Assembly: GCA_963578805.1 (NCBI GenBank)
Contig: CAUZDY010000012.1
Span: 1 to 64,000, forward strand
Origin: CAUZIB01 sp963578805
GTDB lineage: Bacteria; Acidobacteriota; Vicinamibacteria; Vicinamibacterales; UBA8438
DNA length: 64,000 nt
Direction of reading: 5' to 3'
The notes below the pieces were generated by a model. That model searched no databases. It saw only the letters and a program-made list of their open reading frames with translations, and was not told the DNA's origin. This document shows, piece after piece, positions 1 to 8,357 of the stretch. The position numbers and the translations under genes were made by a program. Within the stretch, counting starts at the first letter, position 1. Every line of letters starts with the position of its first letter.

Positions 1-1717
1 TCAGGTGCCAATCCACCATAGTGACGTACAGGTTCGAGGTTTCGACCAATCCGTTGTCAAGCCGAGTGAAGCGGGTGTAGAAGACGTCATGCTGCATTTG
101 CTGAATGCCGGTCGATCGCTTCGGGCGCGGGTTAAAGCTACCGCCAAGCCGAAGCATCTGCACATTGCCGCGTTGAACGAACCCGACCGCCGGATCGAAA
201 TGTTCCTGGATCTCGCGCCAAAGAATCTGAGCAGCGAACTTGTCATTCGGATACTGTGCCCCGAAGCCAAAAGACGAATTGTTTTCGGAAACGCCTTCGT
301 TGTTGCTCTTGAGGCCGTAGGCGTTAAACACAATGTTGCGATCGCTGCCAAGGAAATCAGAGGTGGCTAAACGGAGGTCCACTCCCATAGTGCTACTCGA
401 CAACGGAGACGCGGGATTGCCGCCCGTGAAAAGTGCGCCCACGTACGACTGCTCCAAGAAGTTTTGCTTGACGCGCCCGACGAACAAGCTATTGGCGTCC
501 ACATTCGACACGTCGCGGGTGCGGACGTCGAGCATGCCAATTTCAGTTCGGCCGACTTTGCCGGTCAGCTTGGCACCGTAATCGATCGGCACCTCTTGTC
601 CTCCAAGCAAACCGACCTTGCGGCTAAAGAATGGAAACACTTCGGCTCCGGTGCCGGGAATGCCCCCCGGAGGGTCGATCCCGGTAGTGGCAAAGTTAAA
701 GATGCCGGCGTCTTGCAGGAAGAACGACCGTTTCTCGGGAAAGAATATGGAAAAACGCGTTAAATTGATCTGGCGTGCATCCACTTCCGTTTCACCGAAA
801 TCCGTGTTTGCGGTTACGGACAGCTTAAGGCTCGGGGTGATGTTGTAGAACAGGTCCAGTCCAGGCTTTCCAACGACCGTATCGTCTCCGCTGGCACCTC
901 GATGCCGCCAGCTCTGCGCCACGAACGGTCTGACGTCAAGACCGACGCCTTGTCCCAGGCCTTCGAGATTTGTGATTTCACCTGCTTCTGAAATCTGGAA
1001 GAACTCTGTTTGGAAACGGGCCGCCGTCCAGCGGTTCTCCTCTAGTTTTCGTTGGATGGTTCGACTGATATTGAAGCCCCAGACTGTCTCACCTGAAGGG
1101 AAGCTTAGGGTCTGGAATGGGATGGAGAACTCAGCGCTCCACCCCTCGTCCGTTTGCTCGGTTCGGACGATCCAGATGGCGTCCCAATCGTCATTCGTCT
1201 CACCGTTGGCAAACACCAAGCCGTCGACTAGGGCGCCGGCTGGATTGGTCGAAAAATGAAAGGCGTTGCTCTGGTCGCGGAAGGTGTCGAGGACGATGCT
1301 AAGCCGGTCGTCGGCGTTCAAGTTGGCGTCCCGGACCATCTGCGACGCCAGTACTCGACGGGGCTCAGAGTCGTAGCACATGACACCGATATAAAGGTTG
1401 TCTTCGTCGTAAAGCAGAGTGACTTCAGTCTTCTCGGTCGGCTTTGCGCCGGCCTCCGGTTCTCTCTGGATCAGGTCGCCAATCTTTGGTGCGTGCCGCC
1501 ACGCCACCTCATCGAGCGAGCCATCGATGATAATCTCTGAGGTGATCGCCGTGACGACGGCTGACCTGACTGGCTCGGTTCGGCTGGTCTCTTGGGGAGC
1601 GGCGATGCACAAGGCCGGCGCAGCGATCCATTGCCATGCGCAGATAGCCGCTACCGAAAAACCGTTCCCCAGTGATAAATGCCGTAGCATCACGAAACCA
1701 TCCAAGGATTTCTTCAT
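1..1717 (-). CDS. DUF5916 family secreted protein with CBM9-like domain (3' end outside window)
   Basis: The reverse strand is open from an ATG at 1715-1717 to the window edge: 572 codons without a stop, so the C-terminus is missing. Residues 1-45 look like a Sec signal peptide (MKKS start, hydrophobic core, small residues before APQET). Residues about 55-230 match the CBM9-like sugar-binding fold that opens DUF5916 proteins, with IDGSLDEVAW, DDRLSIVLDTF, NPAGALVDG and GWSAEFSIPF. FFPEKRSFF near residue 320 is typical of the DUF5916 part that follows. Family members are usually 700-900 residues and are thought to sit in the outer membrane; substrate and role are unknown. It lies alone, reading away from tRNA-Arg. 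The family call is firm, the function is not. Confidence 0.85.
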   Translation of the reverse strand, partial: MKKSLDGFVMLRHLSLGNGFSVAAICAWQWIAAPALCIAAPQETSRTEPVRSAVVTAITSEIIIDGSLDEVAWRHAPKIGDLIQREPEAGAKPTEKTEVTLLYDEDNLYIGVMCYDSEPRRVLASQMVRDANLNADDRLSIVLDTFRDQSNAFHFSTNPAGALVDGLVFANGETNDDWDAIWIVRTEQTDEGWSAEFSIPFQTLSFPSGETVWGFNISRTIQRKLEENRWTAARFQTEFFQISEAGEITNLEGLGQGVGLDVRPFVAQSWRHRGASGDDTVVGKPGLDLFYNITPSLKLSVTANTDFGETEVDARQINLTRFSIFFPEKRSFFLQDAGIFNFATTGIDPPGGIPGTGAEVFPFFSRKVGLLGGQEVPIDYGAKLTGKVGRTEIGMLDVRTRDVSNVDANSLFVGRVKQNFLEQSYVGALFTGGNPASPLSSSTMGVDLRLATSDFLGSDRNIVFNAYGLKSNNEGVSENNSSFGFGAQYPNDKFAAQILWREIQEHFDPAVGFVQRGNVQMLRLGGSFNPRPKRSTGIQQMQHDVFYTRFTRLDNGLVETSNLYVTMVDWHL

Positions 1718-1842
1718 TGGTTGACCAGAGATGACGCGGGATAGCACCTCGCTGTCGTTTGCCCCGGCGGGTTCCCCTTGGTGCTTCCTTGGCCGGCGCC
1801 CATTTTCGTACAATTTAAAACCGTGTGTTTCTCTCAGGAAAA

Positions 1843-1919
1843 TGGCGCGCGTGGCAGGATTCGAACCTGCGGCCTACGGCTTAGGAGGCCGTCGCTCTAT
1901 CCAACTGAGCTACACGCGC
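1843..1919 (-). tRNA. tRNA-Arg (anticodon CCT)
   Basis: A complete cloverleaf is read on the reverse strand. The acceptor stem GCGCGTG pairs with CACGCGC, followed by discriminator G and an encoded CCA (1843-1845). The anticodon arm is ACGGC-CTCCTAA-GCCGT with CCT at the centre, and the T arm contains GGTTCGAATCC. It reads the AGG arginine codon. It stands alone between the DUF5916 gene and a gene-poor stretch. Confidence 0.96.
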
Positions 1920-2303
1920 TCATGTCGTGAAGCGCTAGTTTATCAGCGACTTAGCTTCTGTTGTAGAACCGTATAAACGTGGATTGTCCAAGCCATTACG
2001 AACTGTTACCGGATTGGAAGCCTCGAAAGGTGTCTTCTAAAGTTCCGACTGAAGAGCGTATGGGTATTCTCACGATCCCGGCCTGACTGGTTTTACATTC
2101 GGTTAACTTTAACAATGACCCGATGCGCCGATGTATGTGGACTCGCAACAACTTTGTCGGTGAAAATGTTCCCGATACCACAAACAATGTCGATGCCAAA
2201 ACCCTGCGGACATCGGTTGCGCTTCTGACTCATGAAGAAACCGTGAGCCGTGCGGGGTTGTCATGGGACTGCTCGATCATACGATCCAGCGAACCGGTGG
2301 CTA
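1920..2303. other. Gene-poor stretch, nothing recognised
   Basis: Upstream flank of tRNA-Arg. Short open frames exist on both strands, but none has a credible ribosome site, family motif or coding-like composition. No repeat, terminator with a T-run or RNA gene was recognised. Confidence 0.5.
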
Positions 2304-2510
2304 TTACGACGACCTACCGTTTCGGTCCAGACAGCCGCGCGCATAGGCGCTCACCCACTCTTCCTGCTTCTTGTATGTTCCCCGGCGCCAGTGGGACATC
2401 ATCACCGGTGCGGACAGCATTAAACCCGAAAGCGCGGCCACACACAGCCATGGCCACGATTTCAACTGGTCACCGACGCCGCGGCTAAGCTTCTTCTCCG
2501 TCATCAGCAT
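2304..2510 (-). CDS. Possible small single-pass membrane protein
   Basis: A 68-residue reading frame with a GAGGA motif five bases before its ATG. A hydrophobic stretch at about residues 20-38 (WPWLCVAALSGLMLSAPVMM) could span the membrane, with a charged N-terminus and a basic C-terminal tail. No family is recognised. The ribosome site and membrane segment are the only support; it may be a chance frame in a gene-poor region. Confidence 0.3.
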   Translation of the reverse strand: MLMTEKKLSRGVGDQLKSWPWLCVAALSGLMLSAPVMMSHWRRGTYKKQEEWVSAYARGCLDRNGRSS

Positions 2511-2617
2511 GGCAGTCCTCGGATAAGGCTCAAGAAGGCCTAGAAAACCGCGCTAGGACCCGCGCCAAAGGCAGTAGTCTGCCGCAGACTGACTCTTTTG
2601 TGGACCGTGCCACGACC

Positions 2618-2887
2618 CTACGCCGACATGATCTTTTGGCGAGCCTTGAGCATCGCCTGAGTAAACTCGCTCCCGCCGTCAGCGGTAGTCGTATCGGAGC
2701 CGAGCCAGTTGTCGAGTTGTGCTAGCTCGACAACTTCGCGAGATGTCGCGCCACAAGCGGGGCACCAGGCGAACAGCGCGTGGTGCCCATCCTCACTCGG
2801 ATGACGTCCAGGTTTGATATCGACGACCGATCCACACGCCCCATGGAAGGCGTGGAAATCAGCTAGTTTCTGAGCCGGTGACTGCAT
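2618..2887 (-). CDS. Small hypothetical protein with a CPAC motif
   Basis: An 89-residue frame whose ATG is preceded by GAGG at normal spacing. It contains Cys18, then CPAC at about 42-45, with several histidines between (DGHHALF). This could be a small metal-binding fold, but a full zinc ribbon (two CxxC pairs) is not present. It is 39 bases downstream of the membrane-anchored gene at 2927-3433 in the same direction, so the two may be co-transcribed. Function unknown. Confidence 0.6.
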   Translation of the reverse strand: MQSPAQKLADFHAFHGACGSVVDIKPGRHPSEDGHHALFAWCPACGATSREVVELAQLDNWLGSDTTTADGGSEFTQAMLKARQKIMSA

Positions 2888-2926
2888 GGCGCCTCAAAAT
2901 CATACGCTAACGAGCTGACTGCGCAC

Positions 2927-3433
2927 TCAGAATTCAAGCTTGCCGATGGCTCTCCCGACCCGTACATACTCCTCATAGCGTTCTTGATAACGCTGAAGTT
3001 TTTCCTGTTCAATCGCCTCCAATTGGCGGTGCAGTCGTGGAGCGTCTTCGCCTGACGCACGCACCAACTCGGCTTCGACTCGGGACGCCTGGCGCTTGTA
3101 CTCCAGATCGTGCTCTCGTTCCCACGCCAGCCACTGGGTCGTCCACCGGGCGTGAACATCCTCAACGACCGTTCCCGGGAACGGAAACCGAGCCCCATTC
3201 GCAGCGTCAAGCTCTCTGAAGCTGTCGGGAAAAAGAACCCGGGCTGTTGTCGCCACGCTGGCCCAGGCTACGAGCTCACGCGGCTCGACCTGGACCTGCG
3301 CCACGGCCGGGCCAAAGGTCGCAAGCAGTGATGCAAGAATTCGCTGGCGGCGCCAGCGCCTCACTTCGACCAGCACGACGATCGTAACAACAATCACGCC
3401 GAGACCGGTGAGGACGACCGGGATGATGTTCAT
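2927..3433 (-). CDS. Hypothetical membrane-anchored helical protein
   Basis: 168 residues. An N-terminal membrane helix (about residues 4-24, rich in Val, Ile and Leu) is followed by an Arg-rich stretch (EVRRWRRQR), so the rest is probably cytoplasmic. The C-terminal half is charged and likely helical or coiled coil. No named family is recognised. It begins 26 bases downstream of apt in the same direction and is probably the last or next-to-last member of the acyP-apt transcript. Confidence 0.65.
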   Translation of the reverse strand: MNIIPVVLTGLGVIVVTIVVLVEVRRWRRQRILASLLATFGPAVAQVQVEPRELVAWASVATTARVLFPDSFRELDAANGARFPFPGTVVEDVHARWTTQWLAWEREHDLEYKRQASRVEAELVRASGEDAPRLHRQLEAIEQEKLQRYQERYEEYVRVGRAIGKLEF

Positions 3434-3459
3434 GAGCTTAATTGGCGTATTGAACGACG

Positions 3460-3975
3460 CTAATACCGAAGCACCGATGATACCTGCTCGCCCTCCAATT
3501 TTGAACGGCCACCGAGTTGGTTGAGCTCGATGAGAAACGACAAACCGACGATTTGAGCTCCGCTCTTCTTGAAAAGGCTCACCGCGGCCTGCGCCGTGCC
3601 GCCGGTAGCGAGTAGATCGTCAACAATCAGAACGCTCTCGTCTGGAGCGACGGCATCATGGTGTATTTCAAGGGCATCAACACCGTACTCCAGCTCATAG
3701 CTTGCGCTGATGGTTTGGGCGGGCAGCTTCCCTGGTTTACGAACTGGAATAAACCCGATCCCCAACCGATCGGCTACGGCCGCCCCCAGGATGAAGCCAC
3801 GACTCTCAATCCCCGCCACAAAATCGATCGGTACCGTACGATACGGGTCGACCACGGCGTCAATGGCCCGCCGGAACCCATCACCGTTTCTAAGCAGAGT
3901 CGTGATGTCATAGAACAGAATCCCTGGCTTCGGATAATCGGGAACGTGTCGAATCAAGCTCTTTAATGCTTCCAT
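3460..3975 (-). CDS. apt: Adenine phosphoribosyltransferase
   Basis: Makes AMP from adenine and PRPP in cytoplasmic purine salvage. At 171 residues it has the usual Apt length. The PRPP-binding loop VLIVDDLLATGGTA lies at about 115-128. The Apt N-terminal signature YPKPGILFYDITTLL and the strand AGIESRGFILGAA are also clear. Its ATG lies inside the end of acyP (13-base overlap), so the two genes are translationally linked. Confidence 0.96.
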   Translation of the reverse strand: MEALKSLIRHVPDYPKPGILFYDITTLLRNGDGFRRAIDAVVDPYRTVPIDFVAGIESRGFILGAAVADRLGIGFIPVRKPGKLPAQTISASYELEYGVDALEIHHDAVAPDESVLIVDDLLATGGTAQAAVSLFKKSGAQIVGLSFLIELNQLGGRSKLEGEQVSSVLRY

Positions 3976-4265
3976 GGTGTTCCTTTGCTAGAGGGAAGAA
4001 TCTTAAACCCGTCCGCCGTTTGTTTCGGTAGTCTGGTTTCCCCCGCAACGCCTGCGACACGAGCCAGGGGAGGTCCAGAATAAAGGGCTCGCTCGAAACG
4101 GGTAACGGCGTCTGCGTCGCCTTCTACAACCGCCTCGACCCGGCCGTCGTCGAGGTTTCGAACAAACCCAGTCAATGCTTCCCGGCGCGCGGTCTCCTCG
4201 GCAAAGAATCGAAACCCGACGCCCTGGACCTGACCGCTCACGAGATACCGTCGAGCTACGATCAT
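3963..4265 (-). CDS. acyP: Acylphosphatase
   Basis: Small cytoplasmic enzyme hydrolysing acyl phosphates. The family signature VSGQVQGVGFRFF supplies the phosphate-binding loop and arginine near the N-terminus, and GFVRNLDDGRVEAVVEG supplies the catalytic-Asn strand. An in-frame ATG exists further upstream (4331), but the ATG at 4265 gives the normal length of about 100 residues and has GAGAGG directly before it. A TATAAT box lies 21 bases upstream. The 3' end overlaps apt. Confidence 0.92.
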   Translation of the reverse strand: MIVARRYLVSGQVQGVGFRFFAEETARREALTGFVRNLDDGRVEAVVEGDADAVTRFERALYSGPPLARVAGVAGETRLPKQTADGFKILPSSKGTPWKH

Positions 4266-4286
4266 CCTCTCAACTCTGAGCGGCTG

Positions 4287-4292
4287 ATTATA
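4287..4292 (-). promoter_or_regulatory. -10 box upstream of acyP-apt
   Basis: The reverse strand reads TATAAT here, 21 bases before the acyP ATG. No good -35 hexamer was found at 16-18 bases. The box lies in the divergent gap between acyP and the TPR gene at 4410. Confidence 0.45.
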
Positions 4293-4409
4293 TCTGACCG
4301 TTCCCACGTGCCGCCTGGTGGGTACTCTCACCGAAGAACACCGGTATGCTATCCTGCAAGTTCGATATTTAGCCGCCGGTTATTACTACTCGCGGCGCGA
4401 GAGGTCCTC

Positions 4410-5975
4410 ATGCAATCGATGATGCGTCTATACGCTGCTGCGCTGCTGATCTGGTTGGTCGCGGTGCCCGCGTCTGCCCAGTTTAATGCCGTCGGGTCAC
4501 TCCAATTTCCGACATCAACGCCGTCGGCAGAAGCCCAGAACCATTTCCTCAGAGGTGTCGCCATTCTGCACAGCTTTGGATGGAAGCAAGCGATTGAGGA
4601 ATTTCAGGCGGCGCAGAAACTTGACCCTGATTTCGTGTTGGCCTACTGGGCTGAAACACTCTGTTATAACCATCCCCTCTTTGGTGGGCCGTCGCCTGAC
4701 GAGGACAATCCGCGAGCGGTTCTTGCGCGATTGGGACCGACGCGAGAAGCGCGGCTTTCCAAGGCACCGACGGACCGAGAGCGGGGCTTCCTGAACGCTG
4801 TAGAGACCCTCTGGGATATCGAGGGAACGTACGACGAACGTCGGGTCGCCTACATGGACGCGATGGCCGAGCTGCACGCGCGTTATCCAGATGACCACGA
4901 AGTGGGAACCTTCTATGCTGTCGCCACACTGAGTGCGGCTCGCGCGTTGGGTGACCAGACCGGTCGCCTTGAGATGCGTGCCGGCGCGATCGCCCTATCG
5001 GTGTTCAATGCCAATTCGAACCATCCAGGTGCACCCCACTACGCCATTCACTCATTCGACGACCCGATTCATGCTCCACTGGCGCTCCCCTCGGCGTTGA
5101 AATTTGCCGAGATTGCCCCGGCGGTTGCACACGCCCTGCACATGCCAACGCACATCTTTATCCAGCATGGGATGTGGGATCTCGTGTCGAGCCACAACCA
5201 GCGGGCGTATGACGCGGCGCGAAGCCTGTGGCAAGCCGGTGACAGTGTGGGCGACACGGTCCATCCGCTCGACTGGGGTCAGTACGGTGATCTTCAGCTC
5301 GGCGACTATGCGAAAGCGCGGACTTGGATTGAACGGATTGAGATGGTCACCAACGAGAGCGAAGACCAGACTCGAGCCGTCGATGCGATATCCCTCCTCA
5401 AGGCCCGTTATGTCGTGGAGACCGAGGAGTGGGCGGTCCAGCAAGTGACTGAGCAGTCATCGGTCCCCGAACTGCTGGCCACCGGCCTGAGTGCGGTGCG
5501 CCTCGGCGACCTCGGCACCGCCCGCAAGGCGGAGGCAGAACTTGCGAAACGCGCTCCCGACGGGTCGGCGCAGGAGAAGATCAGCCACAAGGAAGTCGCT
5601 GCGGTAATTCTCGCGGCTGAAGGTAAGGGCGCTGCTGCAACGGCCCTCATGGATGAGGCTCTGGCGATCGTGATGGATCAGCGTCTGCCGAACGGGGCTG
5701 CAAGCCCTATCAAACCACCCTACGAGCTCTACGGCGAATTACTGCTCTCGCTTGACCGACCGGAAGATGCAAGTGACAAGTTTCGAATGTCGCTGATGAG
5801 GATGCCGAAGCGGGCGCGGTCGCTGCTCGGGGCGGCCCGAGCCGCTGCCGCTCGTGGCGATGATGCGATCGCTCACGAACATTACGCAACTTTACTCAGT
5901 TTCTGGCAAGGTCAGGCTGACCACCCCGAGGCCGAAGAAGCGCGTCGCTTCACCACACAAGATCAGAACCAGTAA
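4410..5975 (+). CDS. Secreted tetratricopeptide-repeat protein
   Basis: 521 residues from the ATG at 4410, which has GAGAGG upstream; a frame extension to 4308 lacks a ribosome site and would bury the signal peptide. Residues 1-24 form a Sec signal peptide ending ASAQ. TPR-like helical pairs follow (FLRGVAILHSFGWKQAIEEF, then LDPDFVLAYW), and again at the C-terminus. The middle has a His-rich segment (APHYAIHSFDDP and HALHMPTHIF) that recurs in secreted TPR proteins of acidobacteria and could bind metal. Exported, probably periplasmic; exact role unknown. It is transcribed alone, divergently from acyP. Confidence 0.8.
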   Translation: MQSMMRLYAAALLIWLVAVPASAQFNAVGSLQFPTSTPSAEAQNHFLRGVAILHSFGWKQAIEEFQAAQKLDPDFVLAYWAETLCYNHPLFGGPSPDEDNPRAVLARLGPTREARLSKAPTDRERGFLNAVETLWDIEGTYDERRVAYMDAMAELHARYPDDHEVGTFYAVATLSAARALGDQTGRLEMRAGAIALSVFNANSNHPGAPHYAIHSFDDPIHAPLALPSALKFAEIAPAVAHALHMPTHIFIQHGMWDLVSSHNQRAYDAARSLWQAGDSVGDTVHPLDWGQYGDLQLGDYAKARTWIERIEMVTNESEDQTRAVDAISLLKARYVVETEEWAVQQVTEQSSVPELLATGLSAVRLGDLGTARKAEAELAKRAPDGSAQEKISHKEVAAVILAAEGKGAAATALMDEALAIVMDQRLPNGAASPIKPPYELYGELLLSLDRPEDASDKFRMSLMRMPKRARSLLGAARAAAARGDDAIAHEHYATLLSFWQGQADHPEAEEARRFTTQDQNQ

Positions 5976-6274
5976 CCGGCACCGGACCCGATTGCTGCGT
6001 GGTTCCCTGGCGATGATCGTGTGACAGTGGGTGCACACTCGGGTCTCGGCGGACCCTGCTATCGCAGCGCCGCCACAGCATCAGTGCCACATCCGCCGGC
6101 CGATGATGCAGCTGAATCATTGGGCAGCCCTCGTCCATTGTCAGAGCCTGCCTTATTCCCGACCACGGACATCCGGGTGGCTAGACCTCGACATACAGGG
6201 CTAGGCACGCGGACCTTACCTCACGTCGGAGTCACTCGTCGAATCTGATTATTGGACGTTTCGGAAGAAAGAAG
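5976..6274. other. Intergenic gap, nothing recognised
   Basis: Between the TPR gene and tRNA-Pro. No open frame with a ribosome site and no hairpin followed by T residues was seen. Confidence 0.5.
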
Positions 6275-6351
<77 letters not shown>

Positions 6352-6862
6352 ACAAGCGGCCATTGTACCCTAGCGCCTGTCACGATCGCCACGGCCTGAG
6401 CAGCAGTCTCCAAAGCATCGGCCCATCGCGGTAAAGACGTTCGCCAAAACGACTTCACGGTCAAAAACCCACTGCTTCTTGCTTCTGCAGACCGATAGAT
6501 CCGGAACCATACAAATGAGGGAGACCGTGAGCTGCGTCGCATGGGGACTTGAGCTCGACTATGCGGTCACCCTCGTGTTGGGCGCTGAAAGCGGCAACCA
6601 CGCAATCATCGTGGGCAGGCCGGTCGCGAGAAAGCTATTTCATAGCCAGATTCACCCGAAGCCGGAGCGCTTTTCTTGAGAACCTCACTGACGTCATCCG
6701 CACTCGACTGAACGAACGCCTCTCTGTAGACGACCAGGCATCTGAACAGCCGGCCCGTCGTCGTAGGTCGGCGTCCTAGGCACTCCCCCACCTAACCCAC
6801 CGACACGACGCACTTCCGGCATATCCCACACGCACCGACGCGTGTGACATGATCGTGCAGTC
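6352..6862. other. Intergenic gap upstream of hemH, nothing coding recognised
   Basis: About 510 bases. Besides the -10-like box for tRNA-Pro, only short frames without ribosome sites or family motifs are present. The hemH promoter should lie near the right end, but no convincing -35/-10 pair was picked out. Confidence 0.5.
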
Positions 6863-7876
6863 GTGCGACCACACCACCCATTTGATGCCATTCTCCTCAT
6901 CAGTTTTGGTGGACCCGGTGCGCCTGAAGACATTCGCCCATTTCTGGCCAATGTCGTACGCGGTCGCCAAATTCCGGCAGCACGGATCGATGGTGTCGTC
7001 CGCCACTACGAACTCTTCGATGGGCTGTCACCGATCACAGAGATTACGATGCGCCAGGCTGAGGGTCTCCGTCACCGACTGACGTCAGCCAGGCTCCCGG
7101 TCTATGTCGGCATGCGGAACTGGCACCCGTTTCTTGACGACACGTTCCGGCAAATGTCTCAGGACGGTATCCGCCGAGTACTCGCGCTGACCCTCGCGGC
7201 CCATCACAGCTACTCGAGTTGCGGACAGTACAAACAGAACGTCGTCCAGGCCAGAGAAACCATCCGAGCTGAAGGACGAGACGACCTCGAAGTGACCTAC
7301 GTCAAAGGCTGGCACACGCACACAGGGTTTATCGAGGCCAATGCGTGCCAGATCGATGCCGCAAGGAAAACGCTTCCACCCGACCGAAAAGCAAGCGCAC
7401 GTTTAGTATTCACGGCCCACAGTATTCCACTCTCCATGGCCACCGAATCGAGATATGAGGCGGAGCTGAAGGAATCGGCAGCACTCGTGGCCGAGCGACT
7501 GGCGGTGAACGCTTGGGACCTGGTGTTTCAGAGTCGAAGCGGGCGACCAGAGGACCCGTGGCTGGAACCTGATATTTGCGACTATCTTCGAATGGAGCAG
7601 GCGAAGGGGCTGACAGCGGTCGTGGTGAGCCCGATCGGCTTCGTGGCCGACCATATCGAAGTATTGTACGACCTCGACACCGAGGCCGCCAAGGTGTCAG
7701 AAGGAGCGGGCCTGGCAATGGTCCGTGCCTCGGCCGTCAACGACCATCCGGCCTTTCTTGACATGATGGCGGATGTGGTGATGACGACATGCCGGCGGTA
7801 CGAGGGTGGCACACCGCTTCCGATCGTGCCTCTGGGTTCCCCGCCTTGCACGGAGTGGCCGCCACCGGCCAGGTAG
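6863..7876 (+). CDS. hemH: Ferrochelatase
   Basis: Inserts ferrous iron into a porphyrin, the last or next-to-last step of haem synthesis. 337 residues, a normal length. The opening LLISFGGPGAPEDIRPFL is the family N-terminus. The catalytic His is in TAHSIP (about residue 186) and the metal-site Glu in GFVADHIEVLYDLD (about 266). Translation starts at a GTG: a stop lies six codons upstream in frame, so no earlier start is possible, and no strong ribosome site is seen. No other haem genes are adjacent. Whether it uses protoporphyrin or coproporphyrin cannot be told from sequence alone. Confidence 0.95.
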   Translation: MRPHHPFDAILLISFGGPGAPEDIRPFLANVVRGRQIPAARIDGVVRHYELFDGLSPITEITMRQAEGLRHRLTSARLPVYVGMRNWHPFLDDTFRQMSQDGIRRVLALTLAAHHSYSSCGQYKQNVVQARETIRAEGRDDLEVTYVKGWHTHTGFIEANACQIDAARKTLPPDRKASARLVFTAHSIPLSMATESRYEAELKESAALVAERLAVNAWDLVFQSRSGRPEDPWLEPDICDYLRMEQAKGLTAVVVSPIGFVADHIEVLYDLDTEAAKVSEGAGLAMVRASAVNDHPAFLDMMADVVMTTCRRYEGGTPLPIVPLGSPPCTEWPPPAR

Positions 7877-7877
7877 C

Positions 7878-8306
7878 CTACCCGGCGCTCGTTGGTGTGC
7901 AGTGCTTGTCAAACGCCTCGGTTAGCTCGCTTGCAATGCCCGTCGCTTCCTGATTCTCGATTTGATGGCGCTCCAACAGATAGATAAGCTTGCCGTCACG
8001 GAGCAACGCGACGCACGGCGACGAGGGCGGGTAGCCTGTGAAAAAGCCTCGAGCGCGGTCAGTTGCCTCGACGTCAGCGCCTGCAAAAACGGTTGCGACG
8101 ACGTCGGGCTTAACCTCGTGCTGGAGGGCAATCGCCACACCCGGGCGGGCCTTGCCGGCCGCACAGCCACACACTGAATTAACCACGACCATCACGGTGC
8201 CTTTCTTCGACAGCGTGTTGTCCACCTGATCGGCCGTTCGTAACTCGATGATCCCCAATCGAGTCAGCTCATCGCGCATCGGTGCTACAAAGAACTCTGG
8301 ATACAC
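7878..8306 (-). CDS. BrxA/BrxB-type bacilliredoxin (YphP/YqiW family)
   Basis: 142 residues with a thioredoxin-like fold. The family motif is VVNSVCGCAAGKARPG, with redox cysteines 46 and 48 in a CGC arrangement. The N-terminus MYPEFFVAPMRDEL and the end GFFTGYPPSSPCVALLRDGKL-type segments are typical. In Firmicutes these proteins remove bacillithiol from proteins; outside that group the partner thiol is unproven. It starts at GTG and converges with hemH, leaving one base between the genes. Confidence 0.9.
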   Translation of the reverse strand: MYPEFFVAPMRDELTRLGIIELRTADQVDNTLSKKGTVMVVVNSVCGCAAGKARPGVAIALQHEVKPDVVATVFAGADVEATDRARGFFTGYPPSSPCVALLRDGKLIYLLERHQIENQEATGIASELTEAFDKHCTPTSAG

Positions 8307-8357
8307 ATCCTACCCCTTTCACTAAAACACGTAAGCGTAGCACAACCATCGAGGTGC

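Noticed and set aside
2123..2488. 121-codon forward frame
   Set aside because: No ribosome site, no family motif, and low-complexity Ser/Thr/Arg/Pro composition; overlaps the more plausible small reverse frame.
4308..4409. N-terminal extension of the TPR gene
   Set aside because: The extension lacks a ribosome site and would put 34 residues before a clear signal peptide.
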